Below the pieces are notes generated by a model. The model had not been told where the DNA came from, did no database searches, and saw only the letters and a program-made list of their open reading frames with translations. From positions 1 to 5,087 of the forward strand of contig JAFDFH010000324.1 in the NCBI GenBank assembly GCA_019309945.1: DNA of 5,087 bases, written 5' to 3'. The stretch comes from Deltaproteobacteria bacterium. Lineage in GTDB: Bacteria; Desulfobacterota; Desulfobacteria; Desulfobacterales; JAFDFH01. Below are positions 1 to 5,087 of the stretch, one piece after another; position 1 is the stretch's first letter, and each line of letters starts with the position of its first letter. The position numbers were made by a program, and so were the translations under genes.

Positions 1-1
1 A

Positions 2-2335
2 ACAATGAACTACCCTTACGAGGCGATCATCGCACGGGAATGCGGCAAATTTGCTTTGGACGGGAGTCTTTTTAGAAGCAAAAAGCCGATACATTGGTGC
101 AATACATGCAAAACAGCTCTGGCTGAGGCCGAAATAGAATACCACGATGAATTATCACCCTCGATATTTATTAAATTCCTCTTAAAAGACGACTTGAGTG
201 ATGAAATTCCAGCACTGTCCGGCAAATCGGTATTTGTTGTAATCTGGACAACAACGCCCTGGACGATTCCGGCCAATTTGGCCATTGCCCTTCATCCTGA
301 TTTTAAATACGCCGCGGTAGATACGGGAAATGAAGAAGTACTTATTCTGGCCAGGGATCTGGTCGAAAACTGCATGGAAACCTTGGGGATATCCGATTAT
401 TCGATTTTGGCCGAAATAGATGCCGGAACCCTTGAACGCAAACGCTGTCTGCATCCCTTATATGACCGTGAATCTCTAATCATTCTGGCTCGGCATGTGA
501 CCCTGGATGCCGGTACTGGTTGTGTGCATACGGCACCCGGCCATGGACGTGAGGATTATGAGGTCGGACTTTTGTATGACCTGTTACCCTATTCCCCGGT
601 TGATGAAAACGGGTGCTTTACCGAAGAAGTCGAATTTTTTGAGGGAAAATTTGTTTTTGATGCCAATAAAGATATCAATGCAAAATTAAGGGATCGCGGC
701 GCCCTTATTTCCGAAGAAATGATTGAACATTCGTACCCTCATTGCTGGCGATGTAAAGAAGCGGTAATTTTTCGTGCGACGCCCCAGTGGTTTATTTCCA
801 TGGACAAGACCGGTCTGAGAAAGAAGTCGCTGGATGAAATTGACCGGGTAAAATGGATTCCTCAATGGGGCCGCGACAGGATTTACAGCATGATCGAAAA
901 TCGTCCGGACTGGTGCGTTTCCCGACAGCGTGCCTGGGGCGTGCCGATTGTGGTATTTTATTGCAATAAATGTGAGAAGGTGCTCATCACCCAGGAAACC
1001 ATTGACCATGTTCATGGGCTGTTTAAGACCCATGGGGCCGATATATGGTTTGAAAAAGAAGCGGCTGAACTACTCCCGGAAGGTACGACCTGCCCTGGGT
1101 GCGGACATCATCGTTTCACAAAAGAAAAAGATATTTTAGATGTTTGGTTCGATTCGGGTGTAAGTCATGCCGCGGTTCTTGAAGAGCGTGAGAATTTAAC
1201 ATGGCCGGCGGACCTTTACCTGGAGGGGAGTGACCAGCATCGGGGATGGTTTCACAGTTCGTTGTTAACAGCCGTTGGCACACGGGGAAGGGCCCCCTAC
1301 CGGGCCGTCCTCACCCACGGGTATGTTGTCGATGCCGACGGAAAGAAAATGTCAAAATCGGTAGGAAATATTGTTGCACCGATAGAAGTGATCAATAAAT
1401 ACGGTGCTGAGATATTACGCCTCTGGGTATCGGCATCGGATTACAGGGATGATGTACGAATATCTGAAAAGTTCTTGAAGCAGTTAAGCGATGCCTACAG
1501 AAGAATCCGCAATACATGCAGGTTCATGCTGGGGAATTTGTTTGATTTTGACCCGCAAAAGGATGCGGTTCCCTACGAATCAATGGAGGAGATTGACAGA
1601 TTTGCCCTGCACAAACTCCAGGAATTGATTGCAAGAACATGTAATGCCTATGCAAGCTATGAGTTTCACGTTATTTATCATTCGCTTTACAATTATTGCA
1701 CGCTTGATCTTTCGGCCTTTTATCTCGATGTTCTCAAGGACCGGCTTTACACTTCGCCACCGGCGTCCGTGGGGCGAAGAAGTGCCCAGACCACCCTGTT
1801 CACACTGCTGAATTCGGTCGTGAAGATCATGGCCCCCATCCTTGCATTTACCGCTGAAGAAATCTGGAAATATATGCCGGAACAGAAAGAAAAAGAAAGA
1901 AGCATTCATTTGACGTCTCTACCGGTTGTAAACGCGGCCTGGCAAGATGATGCCCTGGCCGCAAAATGGGATCGTTTGTTGATGGTACGGGGGGAGGTTA
2001 CCAAGGCGATCGAGGAAGCCCGAGGCCAAAAGCTTGTCGGCCATTCCCTTGATGCGGCTGTAACCATATTCGCAGATGAAGCGCTTTATGATGCGATTTT
2101 TCCGTATACCGATGATTTAAGTTCAATATTTATTATTTCCGAGGCTTCTCTGGTTAAGGGGAAAAAACTTGAAGGGGTCTATGCGAGTCCTGTTGTCGAA
2201 GGACTTGCAATACAGGTTAAACCCGCTGCCGGGGATAAATGTGAACGCTGCTGGATCCATGACGTTTCGGTTGGATCAAATTCGGATCAGCCTACGATTT
2301 GTAACCGGTGCAAGGAAGTCCTCGCGGTGTTATAG
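2..2335 (+). CDS. ileS: Isoleucyl-tRNA synthetase, 5' end cut by window edge
   Basis: This cytoplasmic enzyme charges tRNA-Ile with isoleucine and hydrolyses mischarged Val-tRNA. The frame is open to the left edge; the ATG at 5 is internal, because the codons at 2-7 read T-M of the conserved LTM stretch just before NYPYEA. About 150-165 N-terminal residues, with the HIGH nucleotide-binding motif, lie outside the window (family length about 930; 776 seen from the ATG). Numbering from that Met: CP1 editing domain with WTTTPWTIPAN at 81-91 and GTGCVHTAPGHGREDY at 170-185, including the editing aspartate D184; WCVSRQRAWGVP from 303; Cys pairs C320/C323 and C363/C366, probably a zinc ribbon; ILDVWFDSG at 377-385; GSDQHRGWF near 408-416; KMSKS at 448-452; then the helical anticodon-binding domain; and a C-terminal zinc finger C746, C749, C766, C769, typical of bacterial type-1 IleS. 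All visible motifs are intact. The TAG stop at 2333-2335 lies inside a direct repeat flanking the adjoining palindromic element. Confidence 0.97.
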   Translation, partial: TMNYPYEAIIARECGKFALDGSLFRSKKPIHWCNTCKTALAEAEIEYHDELSPSIFIKFLLKDDLSDEIPALSGKSVFVVIWTTTPWTIPANLAIALHPDFKYAAVDTGNEEVLILARDLVENCMETLGISDYSILAEIDAGTLERKRCLHPLYDRESLIILARHVTLDAGTGCVHTAPGHGREDYEVGLLYDLLPYSPVDENGCFTEEVEFFEGKFVFDANKDINAKLRDRGALISEEMIEHSYPHCWRCKEAVIFRATPQWFISMDKTGLRKKSLDEIDRVKWIPQWGRDRIYSMIENRPDWCVSRQRAWGVPIVVFYCNKCEKVLITQETIDHVHGLFKTHGADIWFEKEAAELLPEGTTCPGCGHHRFTKEKDILDVWFDSGVSHAAVLEERENLTWPADLYLEGSDQHRGWFHSSLLTAVGTRGRAPYRAVLTHGYVVDADGKKMSKSVGNIVAPIEVINKYGAEILRLWVSASDYRDDVRISEKFLKQLSDAYRRIRNTCRFMLGNLFDFDPQKDAVPYESMEEIDRFALHKLQELIARTCNAYASYEFHVIYHSLYNYCTLDLSAFYLDVLKDRLYTSPPASVGRRSAQTTLFTLLNSVVKIMAPILAFTAEEIWKYMPEQKEKERSIHLTSLPVVNAAWQDDALAAKWDRLLMVRGEVTKAIEEARGQKLVGHSLDAAVTIFADEALYDAIFPYTDDLSSIFIISEASLVKGKKLEGVYASPVVEGLAIQVKPAAGDKCERCWIHDVSVGSNSDQPTICNRCKEVLAVL

Positions 2336-2485
2336 ATAGTGTCCATCCAGAAACGGTCTTTTTGCCCGATCTCTGCGTTATGCTCAAAATTTTATCCTCG
2401 GAATACTACAAGTATTACTGTGGTTAAAATTTTCGTCTTCCTTGATCTTAACGAAAAATCCTAGTTTTCGTTCGGGCACTAGATA
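2333..2485. repeat. 141-base MITE-like palindromic element with TAGATA direct repeats
   Basis: The body at 2339-2479 begins GTGTCC and ends GGGCAC, which are inverted matches with one mismatch. It is flanked on both sides by TAGATA (2333-2338 and 2480-2485), which looks like a 6-base target duplication. The interior is an imperfect palindrome: AATACT and AGTATT face each other around a 3-nt loop, and outside them AAAATTTTATCC faces GGTTAAAATTTT with one mismatch. The outer arms match only loosely. There is no room for a transposase, so it would have to be mobilised in trans. I recall similar sequences from desulfobacterial intergenic regions, but that is memory, not a search. The left TAGATA contains the ileS stop codon. 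Confidence 0.65.
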
Positions 2486-2535
2486 ATCGGCTACATTGAA
2501 CCGCAAAGTCGCCAAGGTCGCTAAGATTTTTCTCT

Positions 2536-2568
2536 TTTTTCCGGTTCGGAACGAGCGAACCGGAAAAA
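2536..2568. other. Perfect 13-bp hairpin H1 of copy A
   Basis: The arms TTTTTCCGGTTCG (2536-2548) and CGAACCGGAAAAA (2556-2568) pair perfectly around the 7-nt loop GAACGAG. Read on the - strand the loop is CTCGTTC, which shares the core TCGTT with the loop of H2. The T run is on the 5' arm and no T tract follows the stem on either strand, so this is not a standard intrinsic terminator. Confidence 0.8.
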
Positions 2569-2658
2569 CAATCGGCCTTGTGGGGTAGCTACAATTTACA
2601 GATATAGATTTATCGTGTGGACGCTGGCTTATAGCTGTGCCCTATGCGTGCAAACATC

Positions 2659-2689
2659 TTTACGGGATCGGTCGTTACGATCCCGTAAA
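2659..2689. other. Perfect 12-bp hairpin H2 of copy A
   Basis: The arms TTTACGGGATCG (2659-2670) and CGATCCCGTAAA (2678-2689) pair perfectly around the loop GTCGTTA. The identical hairpin occurs in copy B at 4879-4909. Aligned with H1 on the opposite strand, 9 of 12 stem positions agree and the 3 that differ are changed in both arms, so pairing is kept. Confidence 0.8.
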
Positions 2690-2811
2690 AATAGTCTTTC
2701 TTGGCGCTCTTGGCGTCTTGAGCGAAGCGGGCGGTAAATACGCTTTTACACTATATTCTGGTAGGCCCGCTGCGCCATCCGGTAATTTTTTTCAATACGG
2801 CCAAAACTTGT

Positions 2812-2929
2812 AGTTAAGGGCGCCTAACAGTGCCCCGCACATGTGATATAAAATGAGCGCGTCGTTTAACACAAACAGGCTGCAATCAACAATTTATTCT
2901 GTTCGGGGCACTGTAAGCCGCCCTAAACT
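2812..2929. repeat. 118-base element with 26-base inverted ends
   Basis: The left end (2812-2837, starting AGTTAAGGGCG and ending CAGTGCCCCG) matches the reverse complement of the right end (2904-2929) at 23 of 26 positions; the ten bases CAGTGCCCCG are exact. About 66 bases with only weak internal pairing lie between them. I found no convincing flanking duplication and no reading frame. The size and the long inverted ends fit a MITE-like element, or a long-stem structured RNA if transcribed. It differs in sequence from the elements at 2339 and 2494. Confidence 0.6.
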
Positions 2930-3012
2930 CCTTCAAACAGTTGCCCGCTTTGAAAAAAACAACCGGATGACTCCGCTGATATGTTTAACCATAAGTTTTT
3001 GTGAAGTTCCGT

Positions 3013-3033
3013 AATGAGGCCTCATTCTATAAT
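3013..3033 (+). promoter_or_regulatory. Possible lspA promoter with 14-bp palindrome
   Basis: A consensus -10 box TATAAT sits at 3028-3033, 23 bases before the lspA start. One base upstream of it is a perfect palindrome without a loop, AATGAGGCCTCATT at 3013-3026, placed where a repressor site would lie between -35 and -10. No good -35 box is found at 16-18 bases; TTGTGA at 2999-3004 is 23 bases away. A promoter here makes sense because 721 bases of repeats separate lspA from ileS, but a start near 3040 would leave only a very short leader. This is inferred from sequence pattern alone. Confidence 0.35.
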
Positions 3034-3056
3034 TTTTACAGGACCGTCAAATTTAT

Positions 3057-3551
3057 ATGATGACAAAAAATCCTAACAAATACAGCAAACTGTCTATTGT
3101 TGCCGGATGCGTTATTGTTTTAGATCAAATTACCAAGGCCGCCATCCTGCAGACCCTGCCCCTAAACCATTCCATTTCGATTATACCGGGGTTATTCAAT
3201 CTCATCCATATCCAGAACCCTGGAGGTGCGTTTGGATTCATGGCCAATCAAAGTTCGGCTTGGTTTCCTATCTTGTTTCTTTTTATCACTTTACTGGCCC
3301 TTGGTTTAATTTTTTACTTTTATAGAAATACACCGCCGACCCATTCTTTGCTTGCGACAGGATTTGCACTCATTTTCGGTGGTGCGATCGGCAACCTGAT
3401 TGATAGGATCCGCTTCGGAAAGGTGGTGGACTTCCTTGATTTTTATATTGGGAACATGCACTGGCCCGCTTTTAATGTCGCGGACAGTGCGATTTCAGTT
3501 GGCATTGCTATCTTTATATATCATATTCTATTTAAAAAGATACCGGCGTAA
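3057..3551 (+). CDS. lspA: Lipoprotein signal peptidase (signal peptidase II)
   Basis: This inner-membrane aspartic protease cleaves the signal peptide of diacylglyceryl-modified prolipoproteins just before the lipidated cysteine, the step after Lgt. The protein is 164 residues, normal for the family. The visible hallmarks are LDQITK at 21-26 (D23), QNPGGAFG at 53-60 (N54), GGAIGNLIDRI at 108-118, VVDF at 123-126 with the first catalytic aspartate D125, and WPAFNVADSAISVG at 136-149 with the second, D143. Four hydrophobic segments are apparent at about 12-30, 68-88, 98-116 and 141-158, as expected. Translation could begin at the ATG at 3057 or at the next codon, 3060; AGGA at 3040-3043 is the only upstream ribosome-site candidate and is rather far (13 bases), so initiation may be modest. 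The gene follows ileS, as in many bacteria, but after an unusually long repeat-filled gap. Confidence 0.97.
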   Translation: MMTKNPNKYSKLSIVAGCVIVLDQITKAAILQTLPLNHSISIIPGLFNLIHIQNPGGAFGFMANQSSAWFPILFLFITLLALGLIFYFYRNTPPTHSLLATGFALIFGGAIGNLIDRIRFGKVVDFLDFYIGNMHWPAFNVADSAISVGIAIFIYHILFKKIPA

Positions 3552-3616
3552 AACCCGTTAGGCGTTTTTAAACTGGCTCAAATTAATTAAGATTTTCGTT
3601 ACGAGTATCAAAACGG

Positions 3617-3658
3617 CCGTTCGACAGGCTCAAGGCCCTGACCGGAGTCGAAGGGCTG
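3617..3658. repeat. Degenerate TTCGAC palindromic repeat
   Basis: TTCGAC at 3620-3625 faces GTCGAA at 3647-3652, with AGGCTCAAGG and CCCTGACCGG partly pairing between them. It resembles the intergenic palindrome built on TTCGACAGGCTCA that is common in many bacterial genomes (recalled, not searched). The right arm has drifted, so this is probably an old copy. Confidence 0.5.
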
Positions 3659-3712
3659 AAAAGAAACAGAACTGGTCATTCAAGGATCGGCATTGGGGAT
3701 GTTTGTTTTTCA

Positions 3713-3773
3713 TTCGATGTTGGACGTTCGATGTTGGACGTTCATCTTTTAACATGTTCAATGTTCATCTTTC
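3713..3773. repeat. Short tandem repeats ahead of lgt
   Basis: TTCGATGTTGGACG occurs twice back to back (3713-3726 and 3727-3740, identical). It is followed by two copies of GTTCATCTTT (3740-3749 and 3763-3772). The tract is non-coding and directly precedes the possible lgt promoter. With 3617-3658 it accounts for much of the 319-base gap between lspA and lgt, in which I see no gene. Confidence 0.7.
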
Positions 3774-3785
3774 AAAACAAGCCCG

Positions 3786-3791
3786 TATAAT
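3786..3791 (+). promoter_or_regulatory. Possible -10 box of an lgt promoter
   Basis: TATAAT at 3786-3791 matches the -10 consensus exactly. The best upstream partner, TGTTCA at 3762-3767 with an 18-base spacer, is poor. A start near 3798 would give a leader of about 73 bases containing the small stem GGGGC/GCCCC at 3836-3848, close to the ribosome site AAAGG at 3859-3863. The evidence is positional only. Confidence 0.3.
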
Positions 3792-3870
3792 ATAAATGCA
3801 ACCTGTCAACATTTACAAAATAATTTAGGGCTAATGGGGCGCAGCCCCTGAGGTCTTTAAAGGCGAAAAA

Positions 3871-4656
3871 ATGCATCCTGTCCTGTTTAATATCGGCAAG
3901 TTATCGATTCACACCTATGGCTTTTTTATCGCCATGGGTTTTCTCACTGGAATTTTCCTTGCAAAAAAAGAGGCCCAACGATTGGGTGAAGATCATGAAA
4001 AGATATTGGATCTTTGCTTCTACCTCTTGATTGCCGCTATTATCGGGTCTCGACTGTTCTATGTTGCCATGAACCCGAGGATGTTCGTTTCAGATCCTCT
4101 TGAAATTTTCCGGATATGGCGAGGCGGACTCGTTTTTTACGGAGGATTTATCGCAGCCCTGATCACGGCAATTATCTATATGAAGAAACGCAAAATGCAT
4201 GTGTGGAAAACGGCCGATATTATCGCGCCGGCTCTGGCCGCAGGTCAATTTTTTGGCAGGCTGGGTTGTTTTTCCGCTGGATGTTGTTATGGTAAGATAT
4301 GTGACCTCCCATGGGCGGTTATTTTCAGAAATTCGGATTCATTGGCCCCGATCGGCATACCGCTTCATCCCACCCAACTTTACCATGCCCTGAGCAATCT
4401 GCTTATTTTTGGTTTTCTCTGGTTTTTTCGAGGCCGCAAGGAATTTGACGGCCAGATCTTTTGGGTTTACGTTTTACTTTATGCGGTGAACCGCTCGTTT
4501 TTAGAAGTATTCCGTGGAGATTTCAGGGGATATTCTTTTGGGGGAATAATATCTGCTTCCCAGGTCATTGGAGGCGTCATGGCCGTCATCGCCGTTGTCA
4601 TGCTGGTAAAGCTCCGTAGCTCCAATCGCGCTTCAATCCTCAATAAAAAAAAGTAA
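3871..4656 (+). CDS. lgt: Phosphatidylglycerol--prolipoprotein diacylglyceryl transferase
   Basis: This inner-membrane enzyme moves diacylglycerol from phosphatidylglycerol to the lipobox cysteine of prolipoproteins, producing the substrate for LspA. The product has 261 residues, within the family range. Features in order: IHTYGFF at 13-19 (the conserved HxYG segment); RGGLVFYGGF at 84-93; the signature GRLGCFSAGCCYG at 129-141 with R130; HPTQLYHAL at 166-174; and Y204, R208 and E212 in a stretch whose 4-residue spacing matches Y235, R239 and E243 of E. coli Lgt. About seven hydrophobic segments fit the family, and the C-terminus is basic (ends NKKK). The signature is the Cys-rich variant: Cys133 sits where E. 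coli has Asn146, and Tyr90 where E. coli has His103. The ATG is supported by AAAGG at 3859-3863, seven bases upstream. lspA lies 319 bases upstream, so co-transcription is possible but not assured. Confidence 0.95.
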   Translation: MHPVLFNIGKLSIHTYGFFIAMGFLTGIFLAKKEAQRLGEDHEKILDLCFYLLIAAIIGSRLFYVAMNPRMFVSDPLEIFRIWRGGLVFYGGFIAALITAIIYMKKRKMHVWKTADIIAPALAAGQFFGRLGCFSAGCCYGKICDLPWAVIFRNSDSLAPIGIPLHPTQLYHALSNLLIFGFLWFFRGRKEFDGQIFWVYVLLYAVNRSFLEVFRGDFRGYSFGGIISASQVIGGVMAVIAVVMLVKLRSSNRASILNKKK

Positions 4657-4657
4657 G

Positions 4658-4690
4658 CGTGAACGGTTATAAAAATCGTAACCGTTCACG
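4658..4690. terminator. Hairpin just after lgt, possible terminator
   Basis: Two bases after the lgt stop, CGTGAACGGTTA (4658-4669) pairs perfectly with TAACCGTTCACG (4679-4690) around a 9-nt loop. No T tract follows on the + strand, so it is not a classic intrinsic terminator, though its placement suggests 3'-end formation or protection of the transcript. Its right arm belongs to a 15-base sequence repeated at 4973-4987. Confidence 0.4.
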
Positions 4691-4731
4691 GCTTGAAAAT
4701 TGAAATTGGAAAGTAGAAATTTGGGAGATCA

Positions 4732-4964
4732 GGAAAAACACAATGCCCTGCGGGCAGCTACAATTTACAGATATTGATTTATTTTGTGGACACCGGCGAT
4801 AGGTTGGAGGCAAGAGACAAGAGCAAGAAGATTGGAAGTTTAGAAGATGGTGAGGTGGGCGTTACGCGTGCAGGCATCTTTACGGGATCGGTCGTTACGA
4901 TCCCGTAAAAATAGTCTTTCATGGTTTTCTTGAGCGAAGCGGGCGGTAAATACGCTTTTACACT
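4732..4964. repeat. Composite element, copy B (left hairpin missing)
   Basis: This second copy lies in the same orientation as the element at 2494-2752. Similarity begins at GGAAAAACA (4732), which corresponds to the outer edge of the right arm of H1; the rest of the left hairpin end is absent. Conserved blocks are at 4756-4791, 4866-4920 and 4928-4964. Between the first two blocks is a 74-base purine-rich spacer (4792-4865), against 23 unrelated bases in copy A. The CTTGGCG units after the hairpin are shortened by 8 bases. The well-kept hairpin block beside a replaced spacer suggests the hairpin is the constrained part. Confidence 0.65.
4879..4909. other. Hairpin of copy B, identical to H2
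   Basis: The arms TTTACGGGATCG and CGATCCCGTAAA enclose the loop GTCGTTA, as at 2659-2689. Across the surrounding 55-base block only two bases differ from copy A, both just outside the stem. Confidence 0.8.
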
Positions 4965-4986
4965 TGAGTATACGTAGCCGTTCACG

Positions 4987-5010
4987 GGTTCAAAGGTTCA
5001 GAGGTTCAAG
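4987..5010. repeat. Three 8-base tandem repeats
   Basis: GGTTCAAA, GGTTCAGA and GGTTCAAG follow one another directly, with a partial fourth unit (GTTA). This is a simple imperfect tandem array of the kind seen elsewhere in these gaps; no function is evident. Confidence 0.7.
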
Positions 5011-5087
5011 GTTACGTTCTTGTCCCCGGACGCCATTTTGAAGGCGTATTTATCTGAGAAGCGCCCGGCTTCGTCATTCCCAATCTG
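4998..5087 (-). CDS. Possible 3' end of a convergent gene, unidentified
   Basis: On the - strand a frame is open from the right window edge for 29 codons to a TGA at 4998-5000. The stretch includes RFSDKYAFKMASGDKNV, whose mixed, charged composition and G/C-rich third positions look protein-like. I do not recognise it, and no start is in the window. The stop and last codons fall in the GGTTCA tandem repeat, which argues that the true end may have been altered or that the frame is accidental. A + strand frame over the same bases is also open but has no ATG. If real, the gene converges on lgt. Confidence 0.25.
   Translation of the reverse strand, partial: QIGNDEAGRFSDKYAFKMASGDKNVTLNL

Larger units (their letters stand above)
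2494..2752. repeat. Composite inverted-repeat element, copy A (two hairpin ends)
   Basis: Each end carries the same module in opposite orientation: a hairpin with a 7-nt loop, then an A-rich spacer, then CTTGGCG-type repeats. The left end (read on the - strand) runs from the hairpin at 2536-2568 outwards through CTTAGCG and CTTGGCG to about 2494. The right end (+ strand) runs from the hairpin at 2659-2689 through CTTGGCG units at 2700-2719 to GGCGGTAAATAC near 2742. A weaker inner pair also faces inward: GGGGTAGCTACAA at 2583-2595 and TTATAGCTGTGCCC at 2629-2642. Three blocks recur downstream of lgt in copy B: 2587-2622 (33 of 36 identical), 2646-2700 (53 of 55) and 2716-2752 (identical). No coding sequence lies inside. 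It is best read as a non-autonomous mobile repeat or a structured repeat family; exact ends are uncertain. Confidence 0.6.
4677..4987. repeat. 15-base direct repeats bracketing copy B
   Basis: CGTAACCGTTCACGG at 4677-4691 recurs as CGTAGCCGTTCACGG at 4973-4987 (one mismatch), and the similarity trails on for several bases (TTGAAA against TTCAAA). Everything between, including copy B, is non-coding. Either copy B was inserted into a duplicated stretch or both are copies of another intergenic repeat. Confidence 0.5.

Noticed and set aside
5..7. ATG at 5 as the true start of ileS
   Set aside because: The codon before it and the sequence after it match the internal LTM-NYPYEA segment of the synthetase, and the N-terminal catalytic motif would otherwise be missing.
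1580..1909. Open frame of 109 codons on the - strand inside ileS
   Set aside because: It is an antisense shadow of well-conserved ileS coding sequence; the same applies to the other overlapping frames inside ileS, lspA and lgt.
2536..2689. Hairpins H1 and H2 as intrinsic terminators of ileS
   Set aside because: Neither stem is followed by a T tract on either strand; the T run lies on the 5' arm. H2 also recurs unchanged downstream of lgt as part of a repeat, so a dedicated ileS terminator role is not supported.
2494..2752. CRISPR-like array
   Set aside because: There are only inverted modules and irregular short units, with no regularly spaced identical repeats and no cas gene in the window.
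3542..3580. Terminator after lspA (GGCGTTTTT near 3561-3569)
   Set aside because: Only about five base pairs (AAAAC/GTTTT) could form before the T run, which is too weak to call.
4779..4985. 68-codon open frame on the - strand across copy B
   Set aside because: It runs through the repeat blocks and the hairpin, has no recognisable domain, and its frame is broken by the different spacer in copy A.
4978..5087. Open + strand frame at the right edge
   Set aside because: It follows a TAG at 4975, contains no ATG or GTG start with a ribosome site, and begins in tandem-repeat DNA; the - strand frame looks slightly more coding-like.

Overview
The window reads as a piece of a bacterial chromosome from a Desulfobacterota (deltaproteobacterial, probably sulfate-reducer-like) genome. 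I base this on the style of the three proteins (an IleS with an extra Cys-pair zinc ribbon and a C-terminal zinc finger, an Lgt with a Cys-rich variant signature), moderate GC, and intergenic DNA full of palindromic and tandem repeats of a kind I associate from memory with that group. The assignment is an inference and no taxonomic marker gene is present.

Layout, all genes on the + strand: the 3' five-sixths of ileS (isoleucyl-tRNA synthetase, cut by the left window edge) ends at 2335; a 721-base gap follows; lspA (lipoprotein signal peptidase II) occupies 3057-3551; a 319-base gap follows; lgt (prolipoprotein diacylglyceryl transferase) occupies 3871-4656; the last 431 bases are again mostly repeat DNA, with a possible fragment of a convergent gene at the extreme right. 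Lgt and LspA carry out consecutive steps of lipoprotein maturation: Lgt attaches diacylglycerol to the lipobox cysteine and LspA then cuts off the signal peptide. ileS next to lspA is a common bacterial arrangement, normally with tight spacing.

The unusual part is the non-coding DNA. The ileS-lspA gap holds three different palindromic elements in a row: (1) a 141-base imperfect palindrome whose flanking TAGATA direct repeat includes the ileS stop codon; (2) an approximately 250-base element (copy A) whose two ends are inverted versions of one module, each carrying a hairpin with a 7-nt loop, the two hairpins differing by compensated base-pair changes; (3) a 118-base element with 26-base inverted ends. 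A second, left-truncated copy of element 2 (copy B) lies downstream of lgt in the same orientation, so lspA-lgt is bracketed by direct repeats. No transposase, CRISPR, tRNA or rRNA is visible. I found no new protein system; the best candidate for something undescribed is the hairpin-bearing modular repeat family.
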